This document shows, piece after piece, positions 55,929-64,000 of a stretch of 64,000 nucleotides of DNA. The stretch covers positions 372,001-436,000 of the forward strand of contig NZ_CP051006.1 of NCBI RefSeq assembly GCF_014673495.1, given 5' to 3'. Under the pieces are notes generated by a model. It had not been told where the DNA came from, did no database searches, and saw only the letters and a list, made by a program, of their open reading frames with translations. Made by a program: the position numbers and the translations under genes. Within the stretch, counting starts at the first letter, position 1. Each line of letters opens with the position of its first letter. The stretch is from Streptomyces griseofuscus. Its GTDB lineage: Bacteria; Actinomycetota; Actinomycetes; Streptomycetales; Streptomycetaceae.

Positions 55929-58637
55929 ATGGGCGGTAGTGCCTTTGGGGAGCTTCTGCGCGACTGCAGGCTCTCGGCCGGCTGGACACAGGACGAGTTA
56001 GCCGACCGGTCAGGGGTGTCGTCCCACTCGATCAGCGTGCTGGAGGCGGGGCGGCGGCAGCCGCGGCTCTCGTCGGTGAGCCGGCTCGCCGAGGCCCTCG
56101 CTCTCGATCCGCGCCGCCGTGAGCAGTTGCTCGCGGCGGCGCGCACCGTCCCCGCCCCGCCCCGCCCGGCCGTCGCCCCCGCGACAGCGCGGCCGCGCCC
56201 GGGTGCGCCCTGCCAACTCCCCTACGACACCCGGCTGTTCACCGGCCGAGCCCGGGAGCTCGACCAACTACTGGCCCTGGCCAGGTCGGCGCCTGCGGGC
56301 AGCGCCTCCGGGATGGTGGTGATCTCGGCGATCGACGGCATGGGCGGCGTGGGCAAGTCCGCGTTGGCCATCCGAGCCGGGCACCGGGCGCGCGGCCAGT
56401 TCCCCGACGGGCAGCTCTTCGTGGACCTGCACGGCCACACGGCCGGGATCCCGCCGGTCATGCCCGCCGACGCCCTGGACTGGCTGCTGCGTTCGCTGGG
56501 CGTACCGCCGCAGCAGATACCCGAGGACCTGAGCACCCGCTCCGCCCTGTACCGGGAACGGCTCGCCGACACCCGCACCCTGATCGTCCTCGACAACGCC
56601 GCCAGCAGCGCGCAGGTGCGACCGCTCCTGCCCGGCACGCCCGGCTGTCTGGTCCTGATCACCAGCCGCAAGCGACTGACCGGCCTCGACGACGCGCACA
56701 GTCTCGCCGTCGACGTGCTCCCGGAGGCGGACGCGGTCGCGCTGCTGTACGAGGGCGCGGGCCCCGGCCGTATCCCCGCCGGTCATCCGGCGACCGCCGA
56801 GCTCGTACGGCTCTGCGGCCATCTGCCGCTGGCGATCCGCATCGCCGCCGCGCGGCTGCGCCACCACCGCGGCCTGGACCCGGCGGACCTGGTGGACAGG
56901 CTCCGCGACGAGCATCAGCGCCTGGCTCATCTGGCCGACGAGGACCGGAGCCTGACCGCCGTCTTCGCGACCTCCTTCACCTCCCTGGCCCCCGACGAAC
57001 AGGACCTGCTGCGGCTGCTGGGCCGATTCCCCGGCTACGACGTCGACACCTGTGCCGTCGCCGCCCTGGCCGGCGTCGACCACCGCGTCGCGGAGCGGCT
57101 GCTGGAATCCCTGCTGCACCACAACCTGCTGCTCCAGCGCACCCCGGGGCGCTACCTCTTCCATGACCTCGTCGGCCTCTACGCCCGGTCGAAGGCCGAA
57201 GAAGAGACGGGGGAGACGGACCCGGACGCCCCGCTGCGCAGGCTGGCCGGCTACTACCAGGACACCGCCGCGCGGGCCAACGCGCACCTGGCACGCCGTA
57301 CCCGTCCCGGCCGGCGGCCGGAGCCGGCGGCGCCGGCCGCCCTCCCGGTGCTGACCGACCGGACGAAGGCGCTGGCCTGGATGCGCAGCGAGCACCGCAA
57401 TCTGCTCGCGCTCCTCGGCCACCCGGCCCTCGTGCCCGTCCCCTCGTTCACCGTGTCGATCTCCGCCGACCTGGCGGCCTTCCTCCTGCTGGAGGGGCAC
57501 TGGGGCCAGGCCGCCGCGCTGCACCGGTCGGCGGTGGCCGTCGCCGCGGCCGCCGGGGACCGCCGCGGCGAGGCGGACGCCCTGTGCGATCTGGGCCGGG
57601 CCCGGCACGCGACCGGCGACTACCGGGCCGCCGCGGAGCTGTACGAGAAGGCCCTGGCGATCCACCAGAAGCTGGGCGACGGGCACGGCGAGGCCAACGA
57701 CCTGCACGAGCTCGGCCGTATCCGGCTGCTGACCGGAGAGATCCAGGAGGCGGCCTGGCTGCACGAACGGGCCGTGGCCGCCTTCCGGGCCCTCGGCGAC
57801 CGGCTGGGCGAGGCGCGCGCGCTGTGTGATCTGGGCCGGGCCCGGCACTCCTCGGGCGACTCCCCCGCCGCGGTCGAGATGACCTTGCGGGTGCTCGCCC
57901 TCTACCGGACCATGGGAGACCGCCGCGGCGAGGCCGCCGCCCTGCATGATCTGGCCTATGTCCTGGACGACATGGGTGACCGGGACGGCGCCGGGGACTT
58001 CTACCAGGAGGCGCTGTCGATCTACGAGGACCTCAACAGCGTGCAGGGCGTGGCCAACACCCTGCGCGGACTCGGCCGGGTCCGGCACGCCGTCGGTGAC
58101 CACCGCGCCGCGGCCGAGCTGCACCAGCGCTCGCTGGACACCTGCCGGAAGGCGGGCAGCCGCCATGGAGAGGCCGATTCACTGCTCGGTCTGGGCCGGG
58201 CCCGCGACGCGCTGGGTGACAGCGCTGACGCCGTCGGGCTCTACCGGCAGGCGCTGGCGCTCTACCAGGAGATCGGCAGCCGGGTCGGCGAGACCGACGC
58301 GCTGCTCGCTCTGGGCGCGCTGACCGAGCGGACGGCGGACCCGTGCTCGGCGCTGCTGCTCCATCAGCAGGCGCTGGCGCTGGCCCACGACACCCACAGC
58401 CCGCTGAACGAGGCGCGTGCCCTGGAAGGCGCCGCCCGCTGCGCCCTCGCTCTCGGTGACAGCGCCGCCGCCCTGGCCGGTCTGGAGGATGCCCTCGCCC
58501 GCTACCGCCGACTCGGCTCACCCGCCGCCGAGGACACCGCCGCCCGGCTCTCCGCCCTGCGGACCGCTCCCGCTCCGGCCACCGGGGACCGGCCGCCGCA
58601 GTGGTCCACCAGTGCCCCGACACGCCCGGCACCGTGA
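55929..58637 (+). CDS. XRE-NB-ARC-TPR STAND NTPase regulator
   Basis: A 902-residue signal-transduction ATPase. The N-terminal XRE helix-turn-helix (about 5-65) reads WTQDELADRSGVSSHSISVL. The NB-ARC domain (about 100-400) has Walker A GMGGVGKSA (137-145), Walker B TLIVLDNA near 217-224 and the GLPLAIRIAA-like GHLPLAIRIAAARL. From about 530 to 870 there are eight or more tetratricopeptide repeats of about 40 residues with GDRRGEADALCDLGRARH-type cores. It resembles Streptomyces transcriptional activators and MalT-like STAND proteins. An immune role is possible but no effector domain is present. The start is an ATG at 55929 preceded by GGGGGGA. Confidence 0.93.
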   Translation: MGGSAFGELLRDCRLSAGWTQDELADRSGVSSHSISVLEAGRRQPRLSSVSRLAEALALDPRRREQLLAAARTVPAPPRPAVAPATARPRPGAPCQLPYDTRLFTGRARELDQLLALARSAPAGSASGMVVISAIDGMGGVGKSALAIRAGHRARGQFPDGQLFVDLHGHTAGIPPVMPADALDWLLRSLGVPPQQIPEDLSTRSALYRERLADTRTLIVLDNAASSAQVRPLLPGTPGCLVLITSRKRLTGLDDAHSLAVDVLPEADAVALLYEGAGPGRIPAGHPATAELVRLCGHLPLAIRIAAARLRHHRGLDPADLVDRLRDEHQRLAHLADEDRSLTAVFATSFTSLAPDEQDLLRLLGRFPGYDVDTCAVAALAGVDHRVAERLLESLLHHNLLLQRTPGRYLFHDLVGLYARSKAEEETGETDPDAPLRRLAGYYQDTAARANAHLARRTRPGRRPEPAAPAALPVLTDRTKALAWMRSEHRNLLALLGHPALVPVPSFTVSISADLAAFLLLEGHWGQAAALHRSAVAVAAAAGDRRGEADALCDLGRARHATGDYRAAAELYEKALAIHQKLGDGHGEANDLHELGRIRLLTGEIQEAAWLHERAVAAFRALGDRLGEARALCDLGRARHSSGDSPAAVEMTLRVLALYRTMGDRRGEAAALHDLAYVLDDMGDRDGAGDFYQEALSIYEDLNSVQGVANTLRGLGRVRHAVGDHRAAAELHQRSLDTCRKAGSRHGEADSLLGLGRARDALGDSADAVGLYRQALALYQEIGSRVGETDALLALGALTERTADPCSALLLHQQALALAHDTHSPLNEARALEGAARCALALGDSAAALAGLEDALARYRRLGSPAAEDTAARLSALRTAPAPATGDRPPQWSTSAPTRPAP

Positions 58638-58639
58638 CC

Positions 58640-58909
58640 GCACGGCCCGCTGAGCTGTGGAACAACTCGCCGAACCGACCGCGCAGATCGCGCGTCCTTC
58701 CGCCCGGCGGCCGGCGCGACCGTCACCTCCGGGTCCCGGGTCTCATGGCGCAGCGCGAGCAGGGCGTCGACCAACTTCGGCATGTACGTCTTCGGACTCT
58801 CCTCGGCCAGCACCCGGTACGCGTCCGGCAGTTGGGCCCGGCTCGGCTGCCCGGACCCCAGCAGCAGCACACGGGCCCGCGGCACCTCGTCCTGATCGAT
58901 CGTCACCAA
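58640..58909 (-). CDS. Short protein, possibly truncated
   Basis: A GTG at 58909 with a strong GGAGGGGG site begins a frame whose first 65 residues look real: VPRARVLLLGSGQPSRAQ and YRVLAEESPKTYMPKLVDAL, helix-rich and reminiscent of TPR-type actinobacterial proteins. Beyond about residue 70 the frame becomes Arg/Pro-rich and runs on to 58502 into the end of the STAND gene on the other strand. Either the gene is very short or it has been truncated. The end given here is approximate. Confidence 0.35.
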
Positions 58910-58957
58910 GTCCCCCTCCCTTGCCCCTGGATGGCGTACGAAGGGGATTCGAAGGCC

Positions 58958-59650
58958 TCAGGCCGCCCGCGCCACGGGCTCGCCCAGCTGGGTTGCCGCG
59001 GTCTTCCAGGCGGCGGTGACGGCGAGATGGGCCTGCGCGGTGGCCGCCTGTCCGTCTCCGTCGAGCAGCAGCGGCAGTCCGACGTGGAGGTGCAGGCGGG
59101 GGCGCCGCAGCGGTGCGGTCGCCAGGCCCGCGAGCTGCTTCATGGCCGAACCGGAGGTGACGCGGCGCGCACCGGCCTGGCCGACCGGGATCACGGGCGC
59201 GCCGGTGCGGTGCGCGAGCCGGGCGAGTCCGCGGCGGAAGGTGCCCGGCGCGGCTTCGGTGGCGTCCTTGCGGTCGGGCAGGCCGCCCTCGGCGTAGATG
59301 AGGATGTGCCGGCCCTGCTCCAGCGCCTTCTGGGCGAGGTCGATCGCCTGGGGCGCGCGGGGGTCGCCGCGGTGGACAGGTATGTGGCCTTCGCGGGCGA
59401 GGGCGCGGCCGAGCAGGGGCACCCGCCACAGGCCGGCGGTCGCCATGATGACGGGCCGGGCGCCCAGGCGGTGCAGTGCGGCCAGGACGATCGCCGGGTC
59501 CGCGAGTGAGGTGTGGTTGGCCGCGATGATCCCGGCCGGGGGGAGGTCGGCGTCGTCGGCGGTGATCGTCAGCCGCCCGACGGCGGGGACCAGGTGATCG
59601 GCGAGGCGGCTGAGCACAGGGTTCTCCGGTTCACTCGGGATGAGCCCCAT
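58958..59650 (-). CDS. 1-acyl-glycerol-3-phosphate acyltransferase (PlsC-like)
   Basis: A 230-residue PlsC/LPLAT-family acyltransferase. The catalytic HX4D motif is NHTSLAD, followed by RVPLLGRALAREGHIPVHRGD, the EGG motif in YAEGGLPDRKD and VIPVGQAG. It lacks an obvious N-terminal membrane anchor, like many actinobacterial members. It would acylate lysophosphatidate or a related acceptor at the membrane. The GTG/ATG at 59650 is the first fitting start. It is adjacent to a tRNA-like gene and downstream of an acyl-reductase cluster, but linkage to the latter is unproven. Confidence 0.9.
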   Translation of the reverse strand: MGLIPSEPENPVLSRLADHLVPAVGRLTITADDADLPPAGIIAANHTSLADPAIVLAALHRLGARPVIMATAGLWRVPLLGRALAREGHIPVHRGDPRAPQAIDLAQKALEQGRHILIYAEGGLPDRKDATEAAPGTFRRGLARLAHRTGAPVIPVGQAGARRVTSGSAMKQLAGLATAPLRRPRLHLHVGLPLLLDGDGQAATAQAHLAVTAAWKTAATQLGEPVARAA

Positions 59651-59758
59651 CGTCGCCGATGGAGCGGCAGTGCGCCTGAGTGTCCGTACTCATCTCGCGG
59701 TCGATCGGTTCGTCCCTGTTCCCGCGTGCCCGCGCTTCCGCCCGCACGCGGTTCCGTG

Positions 59759-59855
<97 letters not shown>

Positions 59856-59993
59856 CTGTTCCCGGCCCCGGTGGTCCCCGGTGCCGTTCACAGGAAGAAG
59901 ACTGGCAGGAGCCCCTGACGCCCCGCTGACACGGACGCGCCGCCGCGCGGGCGGCGCGTCAGCGTCGTACGGACGCGCCGCCCGTGCCCTCGG

Positions 59994-62510
59994 CTAGGCC
60001 GCGCGCAGGTCGATGACCGTGCGCAGCTTCCCGCTGGTCGCGGTGCGCTCGAACGCCTCCCTCGGCACCGTCTCCACGGTGAGGGCCAGCAGACCCTCCG
60101 CCTCGGCGGATCCCAGCTCCGGCACTTCCGCCGCCAGCGCGCGGTGCGCGGCCCCGGGGTCGTCGGCGTACTGCTCGTCCAGGCGGATCGTCAGCTCCTC
60201 CCGGCCGGCGCCGGAGCGGACCACGAGCTGCACCTCGCCGTGGTAGGCGAGCCGCTCCTGCGCCGCGGCGACGACGCGCCGGTAGTTGAGGAAGTACGTG
60301 CCGACGCGCACGACATCGCCGTAGCGGCCGAGCAGTTCCAGCCGGGGTACATGGCTGCCGCAGGCGCACGGGCCCTCGACGGCGCGTCCCAGGTCGCCGA
60401 TCTCGTAGCGTTCCAGCCGCTGGCCCGCGCGTGCCCGGGTCGTGAACACCAGCCGTCCGGGCTCGCCGGGCAGCACCGGCCGGTCGGCCTCCGGGTCGAG
60501 GATCTCCAGGGTGTGCAGATCGGTCAGCACATGGTGGACGGAGCCGTCGGAGGAGGCGCACTGGTAGCCGAGCGGCCCGAGGTCGGTACTGCCGTACGCG
60601 GCGGACCGGATCACCTCGACGCCGAACTCCTCCATGAGGACGCGGCGCTGCTCGCCGGTGAAGTGCTCGCCGCCGTAGAACACCGTGCGGATGCCGCCGT
60701 ACGCGCGCAGCCGGTCGGCCTCGGCGTGGAACAGCTGCCACAGGTAGGACGGCATGCCGAAGACGGTGTCCGCCCGGTGGGCGACCAGTGCCTCGGCGAC
60801 CGTGGCGTGGTCGGGTCCGGCGGCCATCGGCAGCTGGGTGGCGTTCAGCCGCTCCAGGATGGAGAAGAAGCTGATGAAACTCCCGTACATCCCGCCGCAG
60901 TAGAACAGGTTGGCCGCGCGGTCCCGCGCCGGATCGAAGCCGGCGGCGAGCAGCCCGTCGGCCGCGGCCCGCATCTGGTTGTCGTAGTCGTCGACGGTGA
61001 AGACCGACAGCGCGGGCGCGCCCGTCGAACCGCCGCTGCGGAAGTACAGGTGGGCGTGGCGCGCGTCCAGTTCGGCCAGCGCGCGCTGCACGCCCGCCTT
61101 GCCGAGCAGCGGCGCGTCCGGGACGGGGGGCAGGACGGGGGCGGACACCAGGTCGTCCAGGCAGGCCACCGGCCCGAACTCCGCGTCCGCCGCCCGGACG
61201 CTCACCCGGCGGCTGTAGCGCTGGAGGGCGTACACGCCGTCGTGCGGCTCGCCCTCGTAGCCGTCCAGCATGGAGCCGACCGGGGTGACCCGGGTGACAC
61301 CGGCGGCGAACAGGGCGCGGGACAGCGCGGCCACGTCCGCCCGGCCGCCGCCGACGGCCGCGGTCTGGAGGTAGCGGCGCATGGGCCGCAGGGTCCCGGT
61401 GATCCGGTGCCGGGGCAGCGGCTTGACCCAGACGCTGCGGTGCAGCGGGGAGGCCGCGAGCGCGGAGCGGGTGTCCGCCAGCACCCGCCAGGAGCCGTCG
61501 TCAGCGGTGAACACCCGGGTGAGGCCCAAGTGCTGTTCGAGCCGGGCGAGTTGCTGCACGGTGGTGATCTCCGCCAGCTCGGCCGGACCGGGGCGGGGCG
61601 CGGGGCGGGCACCGGAGACCTTCGCGAGCCGCTCGGCGAACCGGCCGGCGAACGCGAAGACCTCCTCGGTGTCCTCGGTGTCGAGATAGACCACCTGCGG
61701 GCTGGAGCAGGCCTGCTGCTCGAACCTGCAGACGTCCTCGGCCAGCGCGTCCAGCAGGCCGTCCTCGGCCGCCGCCGCCCGGGTCAGGTAGGCGAAGGAG
61801 ATCCGGTGCCCCCAGGCGACGACGCGGCAGCCGGGCGGCGCCAGTTCACGCACCGCGCTCTCCGCCTCCTCACCGCCCCAGACCGCGATGGCGTCGGCCT
61901 GCCCGCACAGGGTCTCCAGCCAGTCGCGGCGCGCGGAGGGGAAGCGCAGGGCGATCACCCGCTCGGCGATCAGCCCGCTCGGGTCGGCAGCCGCGAGCGC
62001 GGCGAGCAGGTCGAGGGCGAGCGCCGTGTCCGAGCCGCTCGTCTTCAGGACGTTGACGTTCCCGGCGAGCAGGCCCTCCACGACGCTCAGCGGGGCGACC
62101 GCGGCCGCGTTGCCGGGCGCGATGTGCACCAGGAGCCCCACCGGCGCCCAGGACTCGAACACCGTTTCGCGGCCGTCCGGCCGGGTCAGCCGTTCCGGAC
62201 GCAGACCGCCCAGTTCCCGGCGCAGCTTGCGTTCCAGTGCCTGCCGGGTGAGCGCGCCCGCGAGTTCGGCCAGGGTGGGTCCGGCTTCCGCGGCGGGCAG
62301 GTGGGCCGCCAGCCTGGTGTGGAGGGCGGAGCCGGGGTCGGCCAGGTCCGCGGCGAGCGCCGCGCAGGCGCCGAGCACGACGTCGGTGGGCAGCGGGCGC
62401 TCCAGGACGCGGGCGGCCGTCTCCGGCAGACCGGCCATCCGCCGTTCTGCCTCGGCGTCGTCGACGAACTCGCCCTGCCAGAGGTGGAGTACGGGTACGG
62501 AAGCGGTCAC
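59994..62510 (-). CDS. LuxC-type acyl-CoA/acyl-protein reductase fused to a PaaK-like adenylation domain
   Basis: An 838-residue fusion. Residues about 1-430 are a LuxC-family fatty-acyl reductase: APVGLLVHIAPGNAAAVAPL, the catalytic C268 in FEQQACSSPQVV, and SVWVKPLPRHRI. Residues about 440-838 are an adenylate-forming domain of the phenylacetate-CoA ligase/LuxE group: YFRSGGSTGAP from Y489, FYCGGMYGSF, YGSTDLGPLGYQC and RYEIGDLGR. The protein could activate a carboxylic acid and reduce it to an aldehyde. The GTG at 62510 overlaps the LuxE stop (GTGA). LuxC and LuxE are normally separate proteins; here a second activating domain is built into LuxC. Confidence 0.88.
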   Translation of the reverse strand: MTASVPVLHLWQGEFVDDAEAERRMAGLPETAARVLERPLPTDVVLGACAALAADLADPGSALHTRLAAHLPAAEAGPTLAELAGALTRQALERKLRRELGGLRPERLTRPDGRETVFESWAPVGLLVHIAPGNAAAVAPLSVVEGLLAGNVNVLKTSGSDTALALDLLAALAAADPSGLIAERVIALRFPSARRDWLETLCGQADAIAVWGGEEAESAVRELAPPGCRVVAWGHRISFAYLTRAAAAEDGLLDALAEDVCRFEQQACSSPQVVYLDTEDTEEVFAFAGRFAERLAKVSGARPAPRPGPAELAEITTVQQLARLEQHLGLTRVFTADDGSWRVLADTRSALAASPLHRSVWVKPLPRHRITGTLRPMRRYLQTAAVGGGRADVAALSRALFAAGVTRVTPVGSMLDGYEGEPHDGVYALQRYSRRVSVRAADAEFGPVACLDDLVSAPVLPPVPDAPLLGKAGVQRALAELDARHAHLYFRSGGSTGAPALSVFTVDDYDNQMRAAADGLLAAGFDPARDRAANLFYCGGMYGSFISFFSILERLNATQLPMAAGPDHATVAEALVAHRADTVFGMPSYLWQLFHAEADRLRAYGGIRTVFYGGEHFTGEQRRVLMEEFGVEVIRSAAYGSTDLGPLGYQCASSDGSVHHVLTDLHTLEILDPEADRPVLPGEPGRLVFTTRARAGQRLERYEIGDLGRAVEGPCACGSHVPRLELLGRYGDVVRVGTYFLNYRRVVAAAQERLAYHGEVQLVVRSGAGREELTIRLDEQYADDPGAAHRALAAEVPELGSAEAEGLLALTVETVPREAFERTATSGKLRTVIDLRAA

Positions 62511-63673
62511 GACATTCCCTTCATCATTTCGGCGGCGGCGACCGCGCAACTGCGGTTGCGGCTCACCCCGGCACGGCCGAGCACGGTGAACCAGTCGGTG
62601 GACAGCGGGCAGGGGCACTCCTCGCCCGGGTGCAGCGAGGCGAGGTCTCCCATGACGACGCTCTGCGCCGGTACGGAGGTGATGTACGGGCTGACCAGGT
62701 GCAGGAAGCCGGGTTCGCCGTACGGCAGCGGGCGCAGCGTCCCCGGGTCGCGGACCGCGGCGCGCGACCACACGGGGACGTGCAGCCGGTGGTGCGCGCA
62801 CTCGACGTACGGCACGCAGTGCTCGACGGAGCCGAAGGTGTCGCGGACGGACTCGGCCGGGATGCCGAGGCGTTCGGTGACCGCGGCGCGGAACTCGTCC
62901 TTGCCGATCTGCCGGTCGGTGTGGCCTTTCCAGCCGCCGCCGAGCACCACCAGCGACCCTTCGGGCAGCCGCAGCGGGGCCATGCCCATGGCCTTCATCC
63001 GCTCCAGGGTGAAGTACAGGAACGCCGGGAAGCCGAGGATGCGGACCGGCGCGTCCTCGTCGGCGTAGCGCTGGAGCGCGGCGATGCAGCCGTGCACGTC
63101 GAACTCGTGGCCGGAGCCGGTGTGCCGCAGCGCGTGCGTGGTGTGCCGGGCCGGGGCGAAGTCGCAGAGGTAGTTGTCGGTGAACGACGTGCCCAGTTTC
63201 AGCGACGGTGCGGGCTCGTAGCTGTAGAGCAGGTAGTTGACCGACCGGTCGGGGGTGATCCAGCCGTAGTGGTCGAAGATCCGGGCCACCATGCGCTGGG
63301 CCGAGCGGATCGTCCACCGGTCGAAGAACATCTGGGACTTCTGGCCGGTGGTGCCCGAGGAGGTCAGGTGCAGGAACACCTCGTCGCGGGGGACGGAGAG
63401 CACCTCGTGGCGCTTGAAGAACGCGGCCGGCACCAGCGGGGTGCGCACTCCGTCGCCGACGGTGGGCGCCGGGATCTCGGGCTGCTCCTGGAGCAGGGCG
63501 GCGAAGAACGGGGACCGTGCGGCGTGCCAGGCGTTGGTCTCGGCCATGGCGGCGGCGAACAGCGCGTCGGCGCCGGCGCCGGTCGCGTACGGGTCCGCCA
63601 GGTCGCACAGGTGCTGCACCTGGCCGAGCGCCGCCGGGTCGGGGACCTCGACGGGAGCGAGATGGGGGTTCAT
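62507..63673 (-). CDS. LuxE-type acyl-protein synthetase
   Basis: A 388-residue adenylate-forming enzyme of the LuxE family, which activates a fatty acid with ATP and passes it to LuxC. The ATP-binding HLTSSGTTGQKSQ is at about 102-114, with FGSVEHCVPYVEC and the C-terminal GDLASLHPGEECPCPLSTDW containing candidate acyl-accepting cysteines. Both flanking genes overlap it by 4 bases (ATGA and GTGA), so the three form one coupled operon. No luciferase genes (luxAB) are in view, so this is an aldehyde-forming step in a biosynthetic pathway rather than bioluminescence. Confidence 0.9.
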   Translation of the reverse strand: MNPHLAPVEVPDPAALGQVQHLCDLADPYATGAGADALFAAAMAETNAWHAARSPFFAALLQEQPEIPAPTVGDGVRTPLVPAAFFKRHEVLSVPRDEVFLHLTSSGTTGQKSQMFFDRWTIRSAQRMVARIFDHYGWITPDRSVNYLLYSYEPAPSLKLGTSFTDNYLCDFAPARHTTHALRHTGSGHEFDVHGCIAALQRYADEDAPVRILGFPAFLYFTLERMKAMGMAPLRLPEGSLVVLGGGWKGHTDRQIGKDEFRAAVTERLGIPAESVRDTFGSVEHCVPYVECAHHRLHVPVWSRAAVRDPGTLRPLPYGEPGFLHLVSPYITSVPAQSVVMGDLASLHPGEECPCPLSTDWFTVLGRAGVSRNRSCAVAAAEMMKGMS

Positions 63674-64000
63674 CGGGACACCTCGTGAAGGGGCAGATAG
63701 GTGGAGGCCCAGGCGCTCAGATAGGCGCCGAGGTAGGGCTGGAGCAGCGGGCTCACGGCCGTCGTACGGAAGTCGATCTGCCGGCTGGTGCGGGAGAGCA
63801 CCACGTAGTCGTGCAGCCGGTCGCCGACGCGCCGCATCGCCGGGTAGACCGCGCTCGGTACGAACCCGGAGGCCAGGAAGATCTCCAGGGCCTCGGTGTC
63901 GGCCAGCGGCAGCAGGGTCTCGGCGTAGTCGGCGCCGGCCCGGGTGACCGTGGTCATCAGCGCCTCCAGGGCGCCGGTCAGCGCCGCGGGGCGCGGGTGG
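63670..64000 (-). CDS. C-terminal part of a GNAT-like protein (runs off the window)
   Basis: About 110 codons, entering from the right edge and ending with a TGA that overlaps the LuxE ATG. The segment LEIFLASGFVPSAVYPAMRR then GDRLHDYVVLSRT resembles the last helix and strands of a GNAT acetyltransferase, followed by a 45-residue extension. The frame is open to the edge and continues upstream of the ATG at 63957, so that ATG is probably internal. Assignment is tentative; it belongs to the luxE-luxC operon. Confidence 0.5.
   Translation of the reverse strand, partial: HPRPAALTGALEALMTTVTRAGADYAETLLPLADTEALEIFLASGFVPSAVYPAMRRVGDRLHDYVVLSRTSRQIDFRTTAVSPLLQPYLGAYLSAWASTYLPLHEVSR

Noticed and set aside
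60144..63068. A 974-codon plus-strand frame over the luxC/luxE genes
   Set aside because: It is antisense to clearly recognisable LuxE and LuxC-PaaK proteins and shows no domain of its own.

Overview
The window is high-GC actinobacterial DNA, almost certainly Streptomyces. Many genes start with GTG, coupled genes overlap by ATGA or GTGA, third codon positions are strongly G/C, and the content is typical of the genus: fused Ser/Thr kinases, a PAS/GAF/SpoIIE phosphatase, lanthipeptide genes, a GH54 arabinofuranosidase and a LacI-controlled sugar operon. Many broken gene remnants (about 7.8, 9.7, 15.8, 18.2, 19.8, 32.2, 47.0 and 47.8 kb) suggest an accessory or arm-like part of the chromosome. 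The species cannot be named from the sequence.

Layout. 1-5.1 kb (minus): an NIS siderophore operon with two IucA/IucC synthetases, a PLP decarboxylase-fold enzyme and an MFS exporter that runs off the left edge. 5.5-7.7 kb: an OmpR/HisKA two-component system. 8.2-9.6 kb: a divergent TetR/SRPBCC pair with a likely operator between them. 10.5-15.6 kb: a lipoprotein and two tandem paralogous kinases, each fused to an extracytoplasmic ligand-binding domain. 16.0-17.8 kb: a PAS-GAF-PP2C phosphatase. 17.9-20.2 kb: an IS701-type remnant, a VOC protein, a small Rossmann-like protein and a secreted-protein remnant. 20.2-31.9 kb (minus): an L-arabinose regulon of secreted arabinofuranosidase, ABC importer, araA, araD, araB and a LacI regulator, tied together by repeated copies of one 14-bp operator.

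32.4-34.3 kb: a secreted two-domain cell-wall hydrolase. 34.6-37.3 kb (minus): a lanthipeptide precursor and a single lyase-kinase-cyclase synthetase with a Cys/Cys-Cys cyclase motif. 38.1-39.2 kb: a PAS-LuxR regulator. 39.5-44.2 kb: a tightly coupled three-gene operon of an ATP-grasp ligase, a permuted dikinase-like enzyme and an MFS exporter, a candidate undescribed natural-product cassette. 44.6-46.2 kb: an M4 metalloprotease. 46.6-48.1 kb: truncated TetR, SDR and O-methyltransferase genes. 48.1-55.7 kb: small membrane proteins, an HxlR regulator, a GNAT, secreted small or repeat proteins, a DUF5990 protein and a lipoprotein. 55.9-58.6 kb: an XRE-NB-ARC-TPR STAND protein. 59.0-59.9 kb: an acyltransferase and an atypical Ser-type tRNA. 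60.0-64.0 kb (minus): LuxE and a LuxC fused to a second adenylating domain, with a GNAT-like gene upstream, apparently the end of a larger biosynthetic cluster.

How the parts work together. The arabinose block forms one circuit: polymer trimming outside, import, isomerisation, phosphorylation and epimerisation, with LacI operators overlapping the promoters of lacI and of the importer. The siderophore, lanthipeptide, ATP-grasp/dikinase and LuxCE blocks look like four separate specialised-metabolite units, each with its own coupled operon.
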